Shown: piece after piece, positions 29,144-38,843 of the stretch
Layout: the number at the start of each line of letters is the position of its first letter
Position numbering within the stretch: the stretch's first letter is position 1
Assembly: GCF_019200975.1 (NCBI RefSeq)
Contig: NZ_JAHTMR010000003.1
Coordinates: forward strand, 279,639-343,638
From: Pseudomonas sp. PD9R
Lineage (GTDB): Bacteria > Pseudomonadota > Gammaproteobacteria > Pseudomonadales > Pseudomonadaceae
Length of the DNA stretch: 64,000 nt
Reading direction: 5' to 3'
Program-made: the position numbers and the translations under genes
The notes under the pieces: model-generated
Databases searched by the model: none
The model's input: the letters and a program-made list of their open reading frames with translations, nothing else
What the model was told of the DNA's origin: nothing

Positions 29144-31318
29144 ATGACTACGCTTGTGGGAGGTACCCCGACTGGCATTCCCATGCAAGCGCTCCTCCTA
29201 TATTTCAAAGCGATCATCAACCCCGGCCCCGGCGTGTTGCTGTTCGCCTTGAGAACCATCGCGGCCGGGCTGTTGACGCTGTACCTGGCCTTCCTGTTCG
29301 ATCTCGATCAGCCGAAGTGGTCGATCATGGCCGTGGTCATTGTCAGCCAGCCATTGGGTGGGATGGCCCTGGCTCGAAGTTTTGGTCAGGTCATTGGCAC
29401 GACTTTGGGTGCGGTGGCGGCGGTGGTGATCATGGCGATCTTTCCCCAGGCGCCAGTGCCGTTCCTCATCACATTGTCGCTTTGGCTGGCGTTTTGTACC
29501 GCCGGCGGCACTTTGTTGCGCTACACCAGTTCCCAGGCGTTCGTACTCAGTGGCTATACGGCAGTGGTGGTCGGACTATTAGCGGTCCCTGATCAGGATG
29601 GCACCTTTTTACTGGCCGTGACCCGCGTGACCGAGACACTGCTGGCCGTAGCCTGCGTTTGTGTGGTCAGCCTGCTGACCGCGCGGCCGGAAGCCGTGGC
29701 CCGGGATTACTTCGCAAAAATCGATCAAGTGATCAAGCTGTTGGCCACTCATGCCGGCGCGGTCATTCGTACAGAGGAAAGCGAGGCCGATTTTCAACAA
29801 CGGCAAATGCAGCTGTTGGGCCAGATCAGCGCACTGGAAGGCGTGCGCCGGCATTTGTACTACGATGCACCGCGATTGCGCAGCGCCAACGGTCTGGTGC
29901 AATTGCTCGGTAATCAATTGGTGCTGCTCACTGCACGTCTGACCGCCCTGCGGCATCAGCGGCAACTGTTGACCGAACGCTGGCAAGGCGATTTACCGGA
30001 CGAAATCCTGCGTTTGCGTGCCGAGGAACTGGCTTTTCTCGATGAACTGGCGAAGCAGGGCCGAGCGCTGTCCAGCGAACAGCGCCACCATTTCACGGCA
30101 TTGCGACTACGATTCGACGAATTGGCCTACCGGGCAGAACAACTGACCGAAATGCTGCCGGCCACCTTGCGTTCGCTGGCCTGGTCGTTGCGTTGGGAGC
30201 AGGCGCGGCTGTTGGAGCAACTTGAACAGATTCTGGACTTGAGTGATGCGATCCAGAACGGCCGCGCTGCCAGCAGCATCTACCGCGCGCAGGACAATCC
30301 GCTGCACCTGGACTTCACGTTGGCGGCAATGAATGCCATCCGTGCCTGGTGCGCCTTGATGGTGGCCGGTCTGATCTGGATCGAGACGGGTTGGGATGGT
30401 GCCCGGGGCGGAATGATCGTGGCCGGTATTCTCTGTTCGTTGATGGCGACTTTTCCTCGGCCGCTGCTGGCCGCCCAGAGCTACGCCCGAGGCTTGGGAC
30501 TGGCGCTGGTGGTGTCGGCATTCCTGCAATTCATGTTGCTGCCGATGATCAGCAGTTTCGAGCTCCTCGCATTGTTACTGGCACCGCTGCTGTATGCCGT
30601 GGCCGTGGGGCTGTCCAGTCCGCCCACCACCGGGACCGGGATTGGCCTCGGACTTTCGACTTTTCTGCTGTTGGGGCCGCAAAACACCGGGCTGGGGCAA
30701 AACACTGCGATCCAGTGGTTTGAGTTTGCTGGCGCCTATGTCTGCGCCGCGACGTTGGCGTTGAGTGTGTATGCCCTGATCTTTCCCTTCAGGCCCGTGC
30801 TGCGGATACGCCGTTTGCATAAAGAGAATGGCGAGCAGGTCTACGCGTTGTTAAAGACTCCGGCCACCGATGAAAACCAGTTTGCCTTTGAAAGCCTGAT
30901 GGTCGATCGCCTGACCATGATGTTGGGGTTATTGCCGGCCATTCAGGACAAGTCTTCGCGCGACCTGTTCGAGGTCAGCCTCGGCTGTATGGCGGTGGGG
31001 ATCGCCTTGAACCAGCTCCGACAGCGAGCGCAGGACAACCCGCTGCTGAGCCCGGAGTTGCAGGCCCGGTTGTTCGCCACGGTACGGGAAACGGGAAGGC
31101 TGGTGGCGGGGCGACCCGGCATTGAAACGGATCACGTGCTCGCCAGCCTGCACACCTTGGGCGACGAACTGGACGACTTGCATTCAAGCGTCCATGACCA
31201 ACTTTGGTCAGTCTTCCGCATGCGCGTGGCGCTGTTGATCGTGGTGTCGTTTCTGGAACGCCACCGTAGCTACTATGAACCTGCAACCTTGCAAGGAGCA
31301 CCAGCACTTGCCCATTGA
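29144..31318 (+). CDS. FUSC-family (fusaric acid resistance-like) inner-membrane exporter
   Basis: 724 residues. Two membrane bundles of about five to six helices each (about 20-180 and 400-540) flank and precede cytoplasmic helical regions, the layout of AaeB/FusC transporters that export aromatic acids or drugs. The family-like first bundle is seen in WSIMAVVIVSQPLGGMALARS and the second in WCALMVAGLIWIETGWDGARG. The start at 29144 is preferred over 29096; an ATG at 29183 is also possible. It is followed by a DUF1656 gene overlapping 11 bp and a HlyD-type adaptor, forming an efflux operon in the order B-X-A. Confidence 0.88.
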   Translation: MTTLVGGTPTGIPMQALLLYFKAIINPGPGVLLFALRTIAAGLLTLYLAFLFDLDQPKWSIMAVVIVSQPLGGMALARSFGQVIGTTLGAVAAVVIMAIFPQAPVPFLITLSLWLAFCTAGGTLLRYTSSQAFVLSGYTAVVVGLLAVPDQDGTFLLAVTRVTETLLAVACVCVVSLLTARPEAVARDYFAKIDQVIKLLATHAGAVIRTEESEADFQQRQMQLLGQISALEGVRRHLYYDAPRLRSANGLVQLLGNQLVLLTARLTALRHQRQLLTERWQGDLPDEILRLRAEELAFLDELAKQGRALSSEQRHHFTALRLRFDELAYRAEQLTEMLPATLRSLAWSLRWEQARLLEQLEQILDLSDAIQNGRAASSIYRAQDNPLHLDFTLAAMNAIRAWCALMVAGLIWIETGWDGARGGMIVAGILCSLMATFPRPLLAAQSYARGLGLALVVSAFLQFMLLPMISSFELLALLLAPLLYAVAVGLSSPPTTGTGIGLGLSTFLLLGPQNTGLGQNTAIQWFEFAGAYVCAATLALSVYALIFPFRPVLRIRRLHKENGEQVYALLKTPATDENQFAFESLMVDRLTMMLGLLPAIQDKSSRDLFEVSLGCMAVGIALNQLRQRAQDNPLLSPELQARLFATVRETGRLVAGRPGIETDHVLASLHTLGDELDDLHSSVHDQLWSVFRMRVALLIVVSFLERHRSYYEPATLQGAPALAH

Positions 31319-31508
31319 TCTGGAAATAGGCGGCGTCTACCTGCCGCCAATCGCCCAGGCGCTACTGCTGGGTTTGCCAATTTTCCTGGCGCTGGACTGG
31401 GTCTTGCGGCGCCTCGGCGTGCTGCGGTTCGTCTGGCATGAAGCTTTGTTCGAGGGCGCGTTGTACGCCTGCGTGTGTGCGACGTTGATTCTGGTGATGG
31501 GAGCCTGA
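31308..31508 (+). CDS. DUF1656 small membrane protein (AaeX-like)
   Basis: A 66-residue protein with two membrane helices (QALLLGLPIFLALDWVL and GALYACVCATLILVM). I chose the TTG at 31308, because AAGGAGC lies 8 bases upstream and the product then starts PIDLEIGGVYLPP after the initiator, which is where family members start. An ATG at 31275 would also be open but would extend well into the FUSC gene. It accompanies FUSC exporters and HlyD adaptors, as AaeX does in E. coli, with no known separate function. Confidence 0.82.
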   Translation: MPIDLEIGGVYLPPIAQALLLGLPIFLALDWVLRRLGVLRFVWHEALFEGALYACVCATLILVMGA

Positions 31509-31512
31509 TGCA

Positions 31513-32469
31513 TTGAAGAAGATCCTTTCCCACCTCACGACGGTGGCCGTCGTCGTACTGGCCTTTGTGCTCGGCTGGTTTGCCTGGGAGCATTACACCC
31601 GCGCCCCCTGGACCCGTGACGCCCGGGTGCGTGCCGATGTGGTGACCTTATCCGCCGATGTCTCGGGGCGCATCGTCAGTCTGGGCGTGCAGGACAACCA
31701 GCATGTGGAAAAAGGCCAGTTGCTGCTGGAAATCGACCCGGCACGTTATGTCCTTGCGGTGGAGCACGCAAAGCGTGCCGTCGAAGTGGCAAAAGCCTCG
31801 CTGGGGCAATCGCAAGCGACCATTGTCGCTAGCCAGGCGCTGCTCAGGCAGCGCCAGAGCGAGGAGCAGCGAAGGCGTACGCTGAAGGAACGCTCGGCAA
31901 TCTCCGGCGAAGAATGGGAGAAAGCCAGCACCGACGTATCGGTGGCGCAGGCGGACTTATTACGTAACGAGGCCAATCTGGTTCTGGCGCAGGCCAACGT
32001 GCAACTGGCCGTCGCTGCATTGGCCGAGTCGCAACACGATCTGGAGAGAACCCGGGTCGAGTCGCCAGTGACGGGTTACATCACCAACCTGCTGACCCGG
32101 CAGGGCGACTACGCGACAGCGGGTGGCCCGTTACTGGCGCTGGTGGACAGCGATTCGTTTTATGTCAGTGGCTACTTCGAGGAAACCAAGTTGCCGCGAA
32201 TAGGGCAGGGTGACCGGGTAGACATTGAATTGATGAGCGGCGAAAAGTTTGGCGGCACCGTGCAAAGCATTGCCTTTGCCATTGCCGACCGGGAAAACCT
32301 GCCGGGTGGACGGCTGCTGGCCAACATCAACCCCAGCTACACCTGGGTCAAACTGGCGCAGCGGGTACCGGTGCGGATCGAGATCGACGCGGACTACGCC
32401 GGTAAAAACAACCTGCGGGCCGGGACCACAGCCACGGTCACCGTCGAGGAAAACCACCGCCAACAATAA
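31513..32469 (+). CDS. HlyD-family membrane fusion protein
   Basis: A 318-residue periplasmic adaptor starting at TTG 31513, since the only nearby ATG is in another frame and closes at once. An N-terminal membrane anchor (TVAVVVLAFVLGWFAWEHY) is followed by the lipoyl half-motif RADVVTLSADVSGRIVSLGV, a coiled-coil hairpin (about 80-165), the second lipoyl half VESPVTGYITNLL, and a beta-barrel. It would link the FUSC exporter to an outer-membrane channel. No such channel is in this operon; the nearest is oprN, convergent 209 bp away. Confidence 0.9.
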   Translation: MKKILSHLTTVAVVVLAFVLGWFAWEHYTRAPWTRDARVRADVVTLSADVSGRIVSLGVQDNQHVEKGQLLLEIDPARYVLAVEHAKRAVEVAKASLGQSQATIVASQALLRQRQSEEQRRRTLKERSAISGEEWEKASTDVSVAQADLLRNEANLVLAQANVQLAVAALAESQHDLERTRVESPVTGYITNLLTRQGDYATAGGPLLALVDSDSFYVSGYFEETKLPRIGQGDRVDIELMSGEKFGGTVQSIAFAIADRENLPGGRLLANINPSYTWVKLAQRVPVRIEIDADYAGKNNLRAGTTATVTVEENHRQQ

Positions 32470-32570
32470 TGTAGGAGCTGTCGAGTGAAACGAGGCTGCG
32501 ATCTTTTGATCTTGCTTATAAAAAACAAAGTCAAAAGATCGCAGCCTCGTTTTACTCGACAGCTCCTACA
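32470..32570. repeat. REP palindrome with matching inserts in both arms
   Basis: Left arm TGTAGGAGCTGTCGAGTG then AAACGAGGCTGCGATC; right arm GATCGCAGCCTCGTTTTACT then CGACAGCTCCTACA. Both arms carry the GT(G/A)AAACGAG block absent from ordinary REPs, so the hairpin stays paired over about 40 bp. It starts at the HlyD stop codon. Confidence 0.9.
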
Positions 32571-32597
32571 GGGATTTGTGTTGTGTTTTTGAAGGAC

Positions 32598-32631
32598 AAA
32601 AAAACCCCGCGACCGAATGAGGCGCGGGGCA
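32598..32631 (-). terminator. Rho-independent terminator of mexEF-oprN
   Basis: On the minus strand the stem GCCCCGCGCC / GGTCGCGGGGT-type pairing (core CCCCGCG / CGCGGGG, 11-base loop) is followed by a run of T (TTTTTTTG). It lies about 50 bp after the oprN stop. Confidence 0.8.
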
Positions 32632-32678
32632 AAGAATTGGTTGGTTGCGGCCAACCAAAGGAGCTCTTTAAAACGCGA

Positions 32679-34100
32679 TTACTTGCTGGCGACCGTTTCT
32701 GGCTGCCAGCCACCGCCAAGGGCCTTGTAGATCGCGACGATGCCGCGGTACAGATCCACTTCAGCCTGGGCCTGGGTGTCTTCGGCCGCCAGACGCTCAC
32801 GTTGGGCATCAAGCAGGACCAGGAAATCCACCGTGCCTTCGCGGTAGCGGATCTCCGCCAGGTCGGCTGCCGAGCGGCTGGACTCGCTTTGACGAATCAG
32901 CGAGATCAAGCGTTGTTGGCGTTTGCCGTAATCGCTGAAGGCGTTTTCCGATTCTTCCAGGGCGAGCAACACTTGCTGCTCGTAGCTCGCCAGGGCACCT
33001 TCGGCATCAGCGTCGGCGCCGCGTAAACGGGCCTTCACGCTGCCCAGATCGAACGCCGCCCAGGTAATGCTTGGGCCGAGCGCCCAGGCATTGGCCGCCG
33101 AAGAACCAATCTGCGAACCACGCCCGGCGGTGAAACCGAGGAAGCCGCTGAGGCTGACGCGAGGGAACAAATCAGCCTTGGCCACACCGATACGCGCGGT
33201 GGCCGAAGCCAGTTTGCGTTCAGCGCTGAGAATGTCCGGACGCCGTTGCAGCAGTTCACCCGGATCACCGATAGGCAGGGCCTTGGCGATCGCCGGCAAG
33301 TCTTTTGGACTCAGGTCCACGGTCAACTTTTCCGGGCGCTCGCCCAGTAGTGTGGCAATACGGTTTTTCTGCCGAACCTGTTCGGCTTGCAACTGCGGCA
33401 CGCTGGCTTCGACCGACGCCAGTCGTGCATCGGCGCGCTCCACGTCAAGCTGATCGCCAACGCCGGCGTCACGCAGACTGACGGTGATCTTGCGCGACTC
33501 CTGCTGGTTTTGCAGGTTGGCCAGGGCGATTTTTTCCCGCAGTTGCGCACCGCGCAGTTGTCCGTAGGAATCCACCAGTTCGGCAATCATGGTGACTTGC
33601 AGTTGGTACAGATCAGCCTCGATCGCTTGCTGTTCCGCGTTGGCCGATTCCAGGTTGCGCTGGATGCGGCCAAACAGGTCAATCTCCCAGGCCATGTCCA
33701 GGCCCAGGTCGTAACTTTCGATATTGACGCGGTCGGTGGTCTGGCCAGGAATCTGCGCCTTGCCCAGGTCACTGCTGACCCGGCTGGTGACGGTCGGCAT
33801 GGCGTCATTGCTGACGTCGTCGCGAATGGCCCGTGCGGCTTTCCAGCGGGCGAAGGCCACGCGCAAATCACGGTTGCCTTTCAGGGACTCGGTCACCAAC
33901 TGGTTGAGGGTCGGGTCTTCAAATTGCTGCCACCAGATGCCTTCGAAACGCGAGCGGTCAAAGTTCTTTTGGCCGGCAGCGCCATCGGTGGCGGCCGTGA
34001 TGTTGGCCGCCTCCGTGGCTGGGGTCTTGTAGTCGGGGCCCACGGCACAGGCGCTCAGCGCCAGTACCAGCAGACTCGGCAGGAAGACTTTCAGACTCAT
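32679..34100 (-). CDS. oprN: Outer-membrane efflux channel of the MexEF system
   Basis: A 473-residue TolC-type lipoprotein of the NodT group. The lipobox is LALSACAVGPDY, with acylated Cys at about residue 18. Two outer-membrane-efflux repeats form the trimeric channel; the stretches RDLRVAFARWKAARA, ISWAAFDLG-like (here ITWAAFDLG) and YEQQVLLALEESENAFSDYG match P. aeruginosa OprN as I recall it. It overlaps mexF by 4 bp and is last in the operon. The tripartite pump would expel chloramphenicol, quinolones and trimethoprim in P. aeruginosa; substrates here are inferred. Confidence 0.92.
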   Translation of the reverse strand: MSLKVFLPSLLVLALSACAVGPDYKTPATEAANITAATDGAAGQKNFDRSRFEGIWWQQFEDPTLNQLVTESLKGNRDLRVAFARWKAARAIRDDVSNDAMPTVTSRVSSDLGKAQIPGQTTDRVNIESYDLGLDMAWEIDLFGRIQRNLESANAEQQAIEADLYQLQVTMIAELVDSYGQLRGAQLREKIALANLQNQQESRKITVSLRDAGVGDQLDVERADARLASVEASVPQLQAEQVRQKNRIATLLGERPEKLTVDLSPKDLPAIAKALPIGDPGELLQRRPDILSAERKLASATARIGVAKADLFPRVSLSGFLGFTAGRGSQIGSSAANAWALGPSITWAAFDLGSVKARLRGADADAEGALASYEQQVLLALEESENAFSDYGKRQQRLISLIRQSESSRSAADLAEIRYREGTVDFLVLLDAQRERLAAEDTQAQAEVDLYRGIVAIYKALGGGWQPETVASK

Positions 34101-37100
34101 TGATGCGACTCCTGTTGCGACAACAGTTTCTGGGCCTTGGCCAATTTGCGCGCATCACCGCGCTCGACAAAGTTACGAATCAGTACGTAGAACACCGGTG
34201 TCAGCAACAGACCGAAGAAGGTCACCCCGAGCATCCCGGAGAACACCGCCACACCCATGGCGTGACGCATTTCGGCACCGGCACCGCTGGAGAACACCAG
34301 CGGCACAACACCCATGATGAACGCGAAGGAGGTCATCAGGATCGGACGCAGACGCAGACGGCAAGCTTCGAGCACCGCCGCCAGCGGCTTCATGCCTTCT
34401 TGCTGTTTGTCCTTGGCAAACTCGACGATCAGAATCGCGTTCTTACAGGCAAGCCCCACCAGTACGATCAGGCCGATCTGGGTAAAGATGTTGTTGTCAC
34501 CACCGGACGCAATCACCCCGGTAATGGCCGACAGCAAGGTCATCGGTACGATCAGGATCACCGCCAGTGGCAAGCTCCAGCTTTCGTACTGGGCCGCGAG
34601 CACCAGGAACGCCAGCAATACGCAGAGCGGGAACACGAACAGCGCGGTGTTGCCGGACAAAATCTGCTGGTACGTCAGGTCGGTCCACTCGTAGGTCATG
34701 CCGTTCGGAAGTTCTTCCTTGAGCAGTTTCTCGATGGCTTTTTCGGCCTGGCCGGAGCTGTAGCCAGGGGCTGCCGCACCGTTGATTTCAGCGGTAATGA
34801 AGCCGTTGTAGTGCATCACGCGGTCCGGGCCCGAGGTGTCGCTGACCTTGATGAAGGTCGCCAGCGGGATCATCTCGCCCTTGTTGTTACGCACTTTCAA
34901 CTGGCCGATCTGGTCGGGTTCGAGGCGGAACTGTTGCTCGGCCTGAACGTTGACCTGATAAGTACGACCGAAGCGGTTGAAGTCGTTGGCATACAGCGAA
35001 CCCAGGTAAATTTGCAGGGTGTCGAAGATGTCGCTGACGGCCACGCCGTGGGTCTTGGCTTTTTCCCGATCGATAGCGGCATCGACCTGCGGCACGTTCA
35101 CGGTGTAGCTGGTGAACAGGCCTGCCAGTTCCGGCACGCTGTGACTTTTGGTGATGATGTTCATGGTTTGCTTGTACAGCTCGTCGTAGCCCAGGTTGCC
35201 CCGGTCTTCGATTTGCAGGCGGAAACCACCGATGGTCCCCAGGCCCTGTACCGGCGGCGGCGGGAAGATCGCGATGTAGGCACCCTGGATGTCCGCAAAC
35301 TTGGCGTTCAACGCTGCCGCAATGGCACCCGCCGATTCGCTTGGGTCCGTGCGCTCGTCAAACGGCTTGAGTGGAGTAAACACGATGCCGGCATTGGGGC
35401 TGTTGGTGAAACCGTTGATCGACAGGCCAGGGAAGGCGACCGAGTTGGCGACGCCGGGTTGCTTGAGGGCAATCTCGGACATCTGCTTGATCACTTCTTC
35501 GGTGCGATCCAGACTGGCGGCGTCAGGCAGTTGAGCGAACGCGACCAGGTACTGCTTGTCTTGCGCCGGGACGAAACCGGTCGGGGTATTGGCGAAACCG
35601 AAGAACGTCAGCACCATCAGGCCTGCGTACAAGAGCAGGGCGATACCACTGCTGCGGATCACACGGGCAACGGTGCCGACATAACCATGGCTGGCCTTTT
35701 CAAAGAAGCGGTTGAACGGGCGGAACAACCAGCCACCGAAAATCTTGTCGAGAATTTTCGAGAACCGGTCTTTCGGCGCGTCATGGCCTTTGAGCAATAC
35801 CGCCGCCAGCGCCGGTGACAAGGTCAGCGAGTTGAAAGCCGAAATCACAGTCGATATCGCAATGGTCAGGGCGAACTGTTTATAGAACTGACCTGTCAGC
35901 CCGGAAATGAATGCCGCCGGGATAAACACCGCACACAGCACCAATGCCGTGGCAATGATCGGCCCGGTCACTTCACGCATGGCGCGCTTGGTGGCCTCCA
36001 CCGGGTTGAGCCCGAGTTCGATGTTCCGTTCGACGTTTTCCACTACCACGATCGCATCGTCGACCACGATACCGATCGCCAGTACCAGGCCGAACAGCGA
36101 CAGGGCGTTCAACGAGAAGCCAAACAGGTGCATCACGGCAAACGTACCGATCAGCGAAACCGGCACCGCCACCAACGGAATGATCGAAGCGCGCCAGGTT
36201 TGCAGGAACAGGATGACTACCAGCACCACGAGGATCAGTGCTTCGAAGAGGGTGTGAACCACCGCTTCGATCGAGCCGCGCACGAAGATCGTCGGGTCAT
36301 AAACGATGCTGAAATCCATGCCTTCCGGGAAGTTCTTCTTCAGTTCGGTCATTTTCGACCGCACTTCGTTGGAAATCTCGATGGCGTTGGAGCCAGGGCG
36401 CTGGAAGATCGGAATCGCTACCGCTGGCTGATTGTTCAGCAGCGAACGCAGGGCGTACTGACTGGAACCCAGTTCGACGCGAGCGATGTCCTTGAGGCGA
36501 GTGATTTCACCATTGTCGCCGGAGCGAATAATGATGTTCTCGAACTCTTCTTCGGAAACCAGACGACCCTGAGTGTTAACCGACAACTGGAACGCCGTGG
36601 CGTTTGGCGCAGGTGGCGCACCCAGCGCGCCGGCTGCGACCTGGCGGTTCTGTTCACGGATCGCGGTCACTACGTCGGTTGCAGTCAGATTGCGCGAAGC
36701 GGTCTTGTTCGGATCGAGCCACACCCGCAGCGAGTAATCGCCCATACCGAACAGCTGCACATCACCAACACCGCCCAAACGCGCCAACTCATCCTTGATG
36801 TTGAGCAGGGCATAGTTGGACAGGTAGAGCATGTCGTAGCGTTTGTCCGGCGAGGTCAAGTGCACAACCATCGTCAGGTCGGGCGACGCCTTGTCCACGG
36901 TGATACCGATGCGCGTCACTTCCTCGGGAAGTTTCGGCTCGGTACGGGTGACGCGGTTCTGTACCTGCACCTGTGCGTTGTCCAGGTCAGTGCCCAGCGC
37001 AAAAGTGATGGTCAGGGTGATCTTGCCGTCGGCGGTCGACTGCGAGGACATGTACAGCATGTTCTCGACGCCGGTGATGGCTTGCTCCAGCGGAGCGGCC

Positions 37101-37288
37101 ACGGTTTCACCGATGACTTTAGGGTTGGCACCCGGGAAGTTGGCGCGGACCACAACGGTCGGCGGCACGACTTCCGGGTATTCGCTGATCGGTAACTGGA
37201 ACAGCGAAATCGCGCCGGCGATCAGGATCAGCAGCGACAGTACCGCTGCGAAGATCGGCCGTGAAATGAAGAATTGGGAAAAATTCAT
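34097..37288 (-). CDS. mexF: RND multidrug efflux transporter
   Basis: A 1063-residue HAE1-family RND pump. It has twelve membrane helices and two large periplasmic loops. Helix 4 carries the proton-relay Asp pair in VLAIGIVVDDAIVVVENVE, and helix 10 the Lys in GLACKNAILIVEFA. It starts MNFSQFFISRPIFAAVLSL, as MexF-type pumps do, and closely resembles P. aeruginosa MexF (1062 residues). It begins 15 bp after mexE. Confidence 0.95.
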   Translation of the reverse strand: MNFSQFFISRPIFAAVLSLLILIAGAISLFQLPISEYPEVVPPTVVVRANFPGANPKVIGETVAAPLEQAITGVENMLYMSSQSTADGKITLTITFALGTDLDNAQVQVQNRVTRTEPKLPEEVTRIGITVDKASPDLTMVVHLTSPDKRYDMLYLSNYALLNIKDELARLGGVGDVQLFGMGDYSLRVWLDPNKTASRNLTATDVVTAIREQNRQVAAGALGAPPAPNATAFQLSVNTQGRLVSEEEFENIIIRSGDNGEITRLKDIARVELGSSQYALRSLLNNQPAVAIPIFQRPGSNAIEISNEVRSKMTELKKNFPEGMDFSIVYDPTIFVRGSIEAVVHTLFEALILVVLVVILFLQTWRASIIPLVAVPVSLIGTFAVMHLFGFSLNALSLFGLVLAIGIVVDDAIVVVENVERNIELGLNPVEATKRAMREVTGPIIATALVLCAVFIPAAFISGLTGQFYKQFALTIAISTVISAFNSLTLSPALAAVLLKGHDAPKDRFSKILDKIFGGWLFRPFNRFFEKASHGYVGTVARVIRSSGIALLLYAGLMVLTFFGFANTPTGFVPAQDKQYLVAFAQLPDAASLDRTEEVIKQMSEIALKQPGVANSVAFPGLSINGFTNSPNAGIVFTPLKPFDERTDPSESAGAIAAALNAKFADIQGAYIAIFPPPPVQGLGTIGGFRLQIEDRGNLGYDELYKQTMNIITKSHSVPELAGLFTSYTVNVPQVDAAIDREKAKTHGVAVSDIFDTLQIYLGSLYANDFNRFGRTYQVNVQAEQQFRLEPDQIGQLKVRNNKGEMIPLATFIKVSDTSGPDRVMHYNGFITAEINGAAAPGYSSGQAEKAIEKLLKEELPNGMTYEWTDLTYQQILSGNTALFVFPLCVLLAFLVLAAQYESWSLPLAVILIVPMTLLSAITGVIASGGDNNIFTQIGLIVLVGLACKNAILIVEFAKDKQQEGMKPLAAVLEACRLRLRPILMTSFAFIMGVVPLVFSSGAGAEMRHAMGVAVFSGMLGVTFFGLLLTPVFYVLIRNFVERGDARKLAKAQKLLSQQESHQ

Positions 37289-37303
37289 CGGAGTCGTTAT
37301 CCC

Positions 37304-38557
37304 TTAACCGCGTGGGGTCGCAGCAGCCAGTTTCACAACCGCGCCCGGCGCAACCTTGGCGGGCGCGACTTGAGGCAGGTTGCTGGCTTCCAGCGCTTGT
37401 CGTTGTTGGGCGAGGGCGGCGAGGGTTTGCTCGCTGGCCATCGGGACCACTTCAGGTGTCACTGGCGAACCAGGACGGACCCGTTGCAGCCCCTTGACGA
37501 TGATGGTGTCGTCCTTGTTCAAACCACTGCGCACGATGCGCAGGCCTTCGATCTTCGGCCCCAACTCGACCGCGCGGTAGGCCGTTTTGTTGTCGGCATC
37601 CATCACCAGCACGAACTTCTTGCCCAGATCAGTGCCGACCGCTTCATCGTTGATCAGCATGGCGCTGTAAGTGCCGCTGCCCACCAGTTTCAAACGCGCG
37701 TAGAGGCCCGGGGTGTAGCTGCCATCGCTGTTGTCGAAGACGGCGCGACCACGGATGGTGCCGGTTTTCGGGTTGACCTGGTTGTCGACGAAATTCATCT
37801 GCCCGAGGTGCGGGTTGCCGTCTTCGTTGGACAGGCCCATGTACACCGGTGTGGCGGCGCCCCGTTTGCCCTGGCGGGCGAGTTGCGTGTACTTGAGGAA
37901 CACACGTTCGTCGGCATCGAAGTAGGCATACACCTTGTCGGTGGAGACGACGCTGGTCAGTGGAGTGGTATCGGCGGTCACCAGGTTGCCGGCGGTGATT
38001 TCCGCACGGCTGACGCGACCACTGATAGGCGCGCTGACGCGGGTGAAGCTCAGGTTCAGTTTGGCCAGGTCCAGTTGCGCTTGAAGTGCCCCAACGGCGG
38101 CGCGGGCTTCTTGAGAAGCACTGGTGCGCGAATCGGCAAGTTCGGCAGAAATCGCATTGCTGGTACGCAGGCGCTCACCGCGCTGGGCTTCGTTCTCGCT
38201 GCGAGTGGCGTTGGCGCGGGCTTGGGCCACCAGCGCTTCGAGGCGGCGAACTTCAGCCTGGAACGGGCGAGGGTCGATCTGGAACAGCGTGTCGCCTTTC
38301 TTGACCAGTGCGCCTTCAGTGAAAGCCACTTCATCAATCTGACCGGAGACCCGTGGACGAATTTCTACAGTTTCCGGGGCTTCAAGGCGACCGGTGAATT
38401 CGTCCCATTCGTTGACGGGTTGCTCAAGCACCTTGGCCACACTGACCTTGGCAGCAGGTGGCGCGGCGGCAGTTTGCGGAGTCTTGCCGCAGGCGCTCAT
38501 CACCAGTACGGCCAGCACGGCCAACGGGAAGCGCAAATGTTTGAGTGACTGTTCCAT
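37304..38557 (-). CDS. mexE: Periplasmic adaptor of the MexEF pump
   Basis: A 417-residue membrane fusion lipoprotein with lipobox VLVMSACGKTP. Order: lipoyl half-motif VEIRPRVSGQIDEVAFTEG, alpha hairpin (about 95-165), second lipoyl half RVSAPISGRVSRAEITAGNL, beta-barrel, and membrane-proximal domain. The ATG at 38557 (MEQSLKH) matches the family start; a TTG 15 bp upstream is less likely. It is the first gene of mexEF-oprN, with a candidate MexT box about 150 bp upstream. Confidence 0.94.
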   Translation of the reverse strand: MEQSLKHLRFPLAVLAVLVMSACGKTPQTAAAPPAAKVSVAKVLEQPVNEWDEFTGRLEAPETVEIRPRVSGQIDEVAFTEGALVKKGDTLFQIDPRPFQAEVRRLEALVAQARANATRSENEAQRGERLRTSNAISAELADSRTSASQEARAAVGALQAQLDLAKLNLSFTRVSAPISGRVSRAEITAGNLVTADTTPLTSVVSTDKVYAYFDADERVFLKYTQLARQGKRGAATPVYMGLSNEDGNPHLGQMNFVDNQVNPKTGTIRGRAVFDNSDGSYTPGLYARLKLVGSGTYSAMLINDEAVGTDLGKKFVLVMDADNKTAYRAVELGPKIEGLRIVRSGLNKDDTIIVKGLQRVRPGSPVTPEVVPMASEQTLAALAQQRQALEASNLPQVAPAKVAPGAVVKLAAATPRG

Positions 38558-38702
38558 GGATGCATCCGCCAATGTATTGAGATTGGCGAATGATGCGCGG
38601 GGGGTGGGTATCGCACGAATCGAATGGGGCGAAGGTAACTATCATTCGGAATGATATAAGCCCGATGCCAGCCCTCTAGCGTGCGCCTTTGGTTAATGCG
38701 TG

Positions 38703-38717
38703 ATCAATGAGGCTGAT
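38703..38717 (-). promoter_or_regulatory. Candidate MexT (nod-box type) site upstream of mexE
   Basis: On the minus strand the sequence ATCAGCCTCATTGAT fits the LysR nod-box core ATC-N9-GAT exactly and the first two blocks of the MexT consensus ATCA-N5-GTCGAT (4 of 6 in the second block). The third block, ACYAT, is not matched. It lies about 146 bp before the mexE start, between the REP element and the gene. Confidence 0.45.
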
Positions 38718-38752
38718 GACAATTGTGTGTTGCCTCGCTTGCAAAGATGCAA

Positions 38753-38833
38753 GATCAAAGATCGCAGTCTTTGGTAGCTCCTACGTTGATTGCGTAAACA
38801 CCCTGTAGGAGCTGCCGAAGGCTGCGATCTTTA
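38753..38833. repeat. REP palindrome between mexT and mexE
   Basis: Inverted pair: GATCAAAGATCGCAGTC with TTTGGTAGCTCCTACG, and CTGTAGGAGCTGCCGAAGG with CTGCGATCTTTAGAT. The first arm has drifted (GTCTTTGGTAG in place of GCCTTCGGCAG). It follows the mexT stop within about 10 bp. Confidence 0.83.
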
Positions 38834-38843
38834 GATTTTCGGG

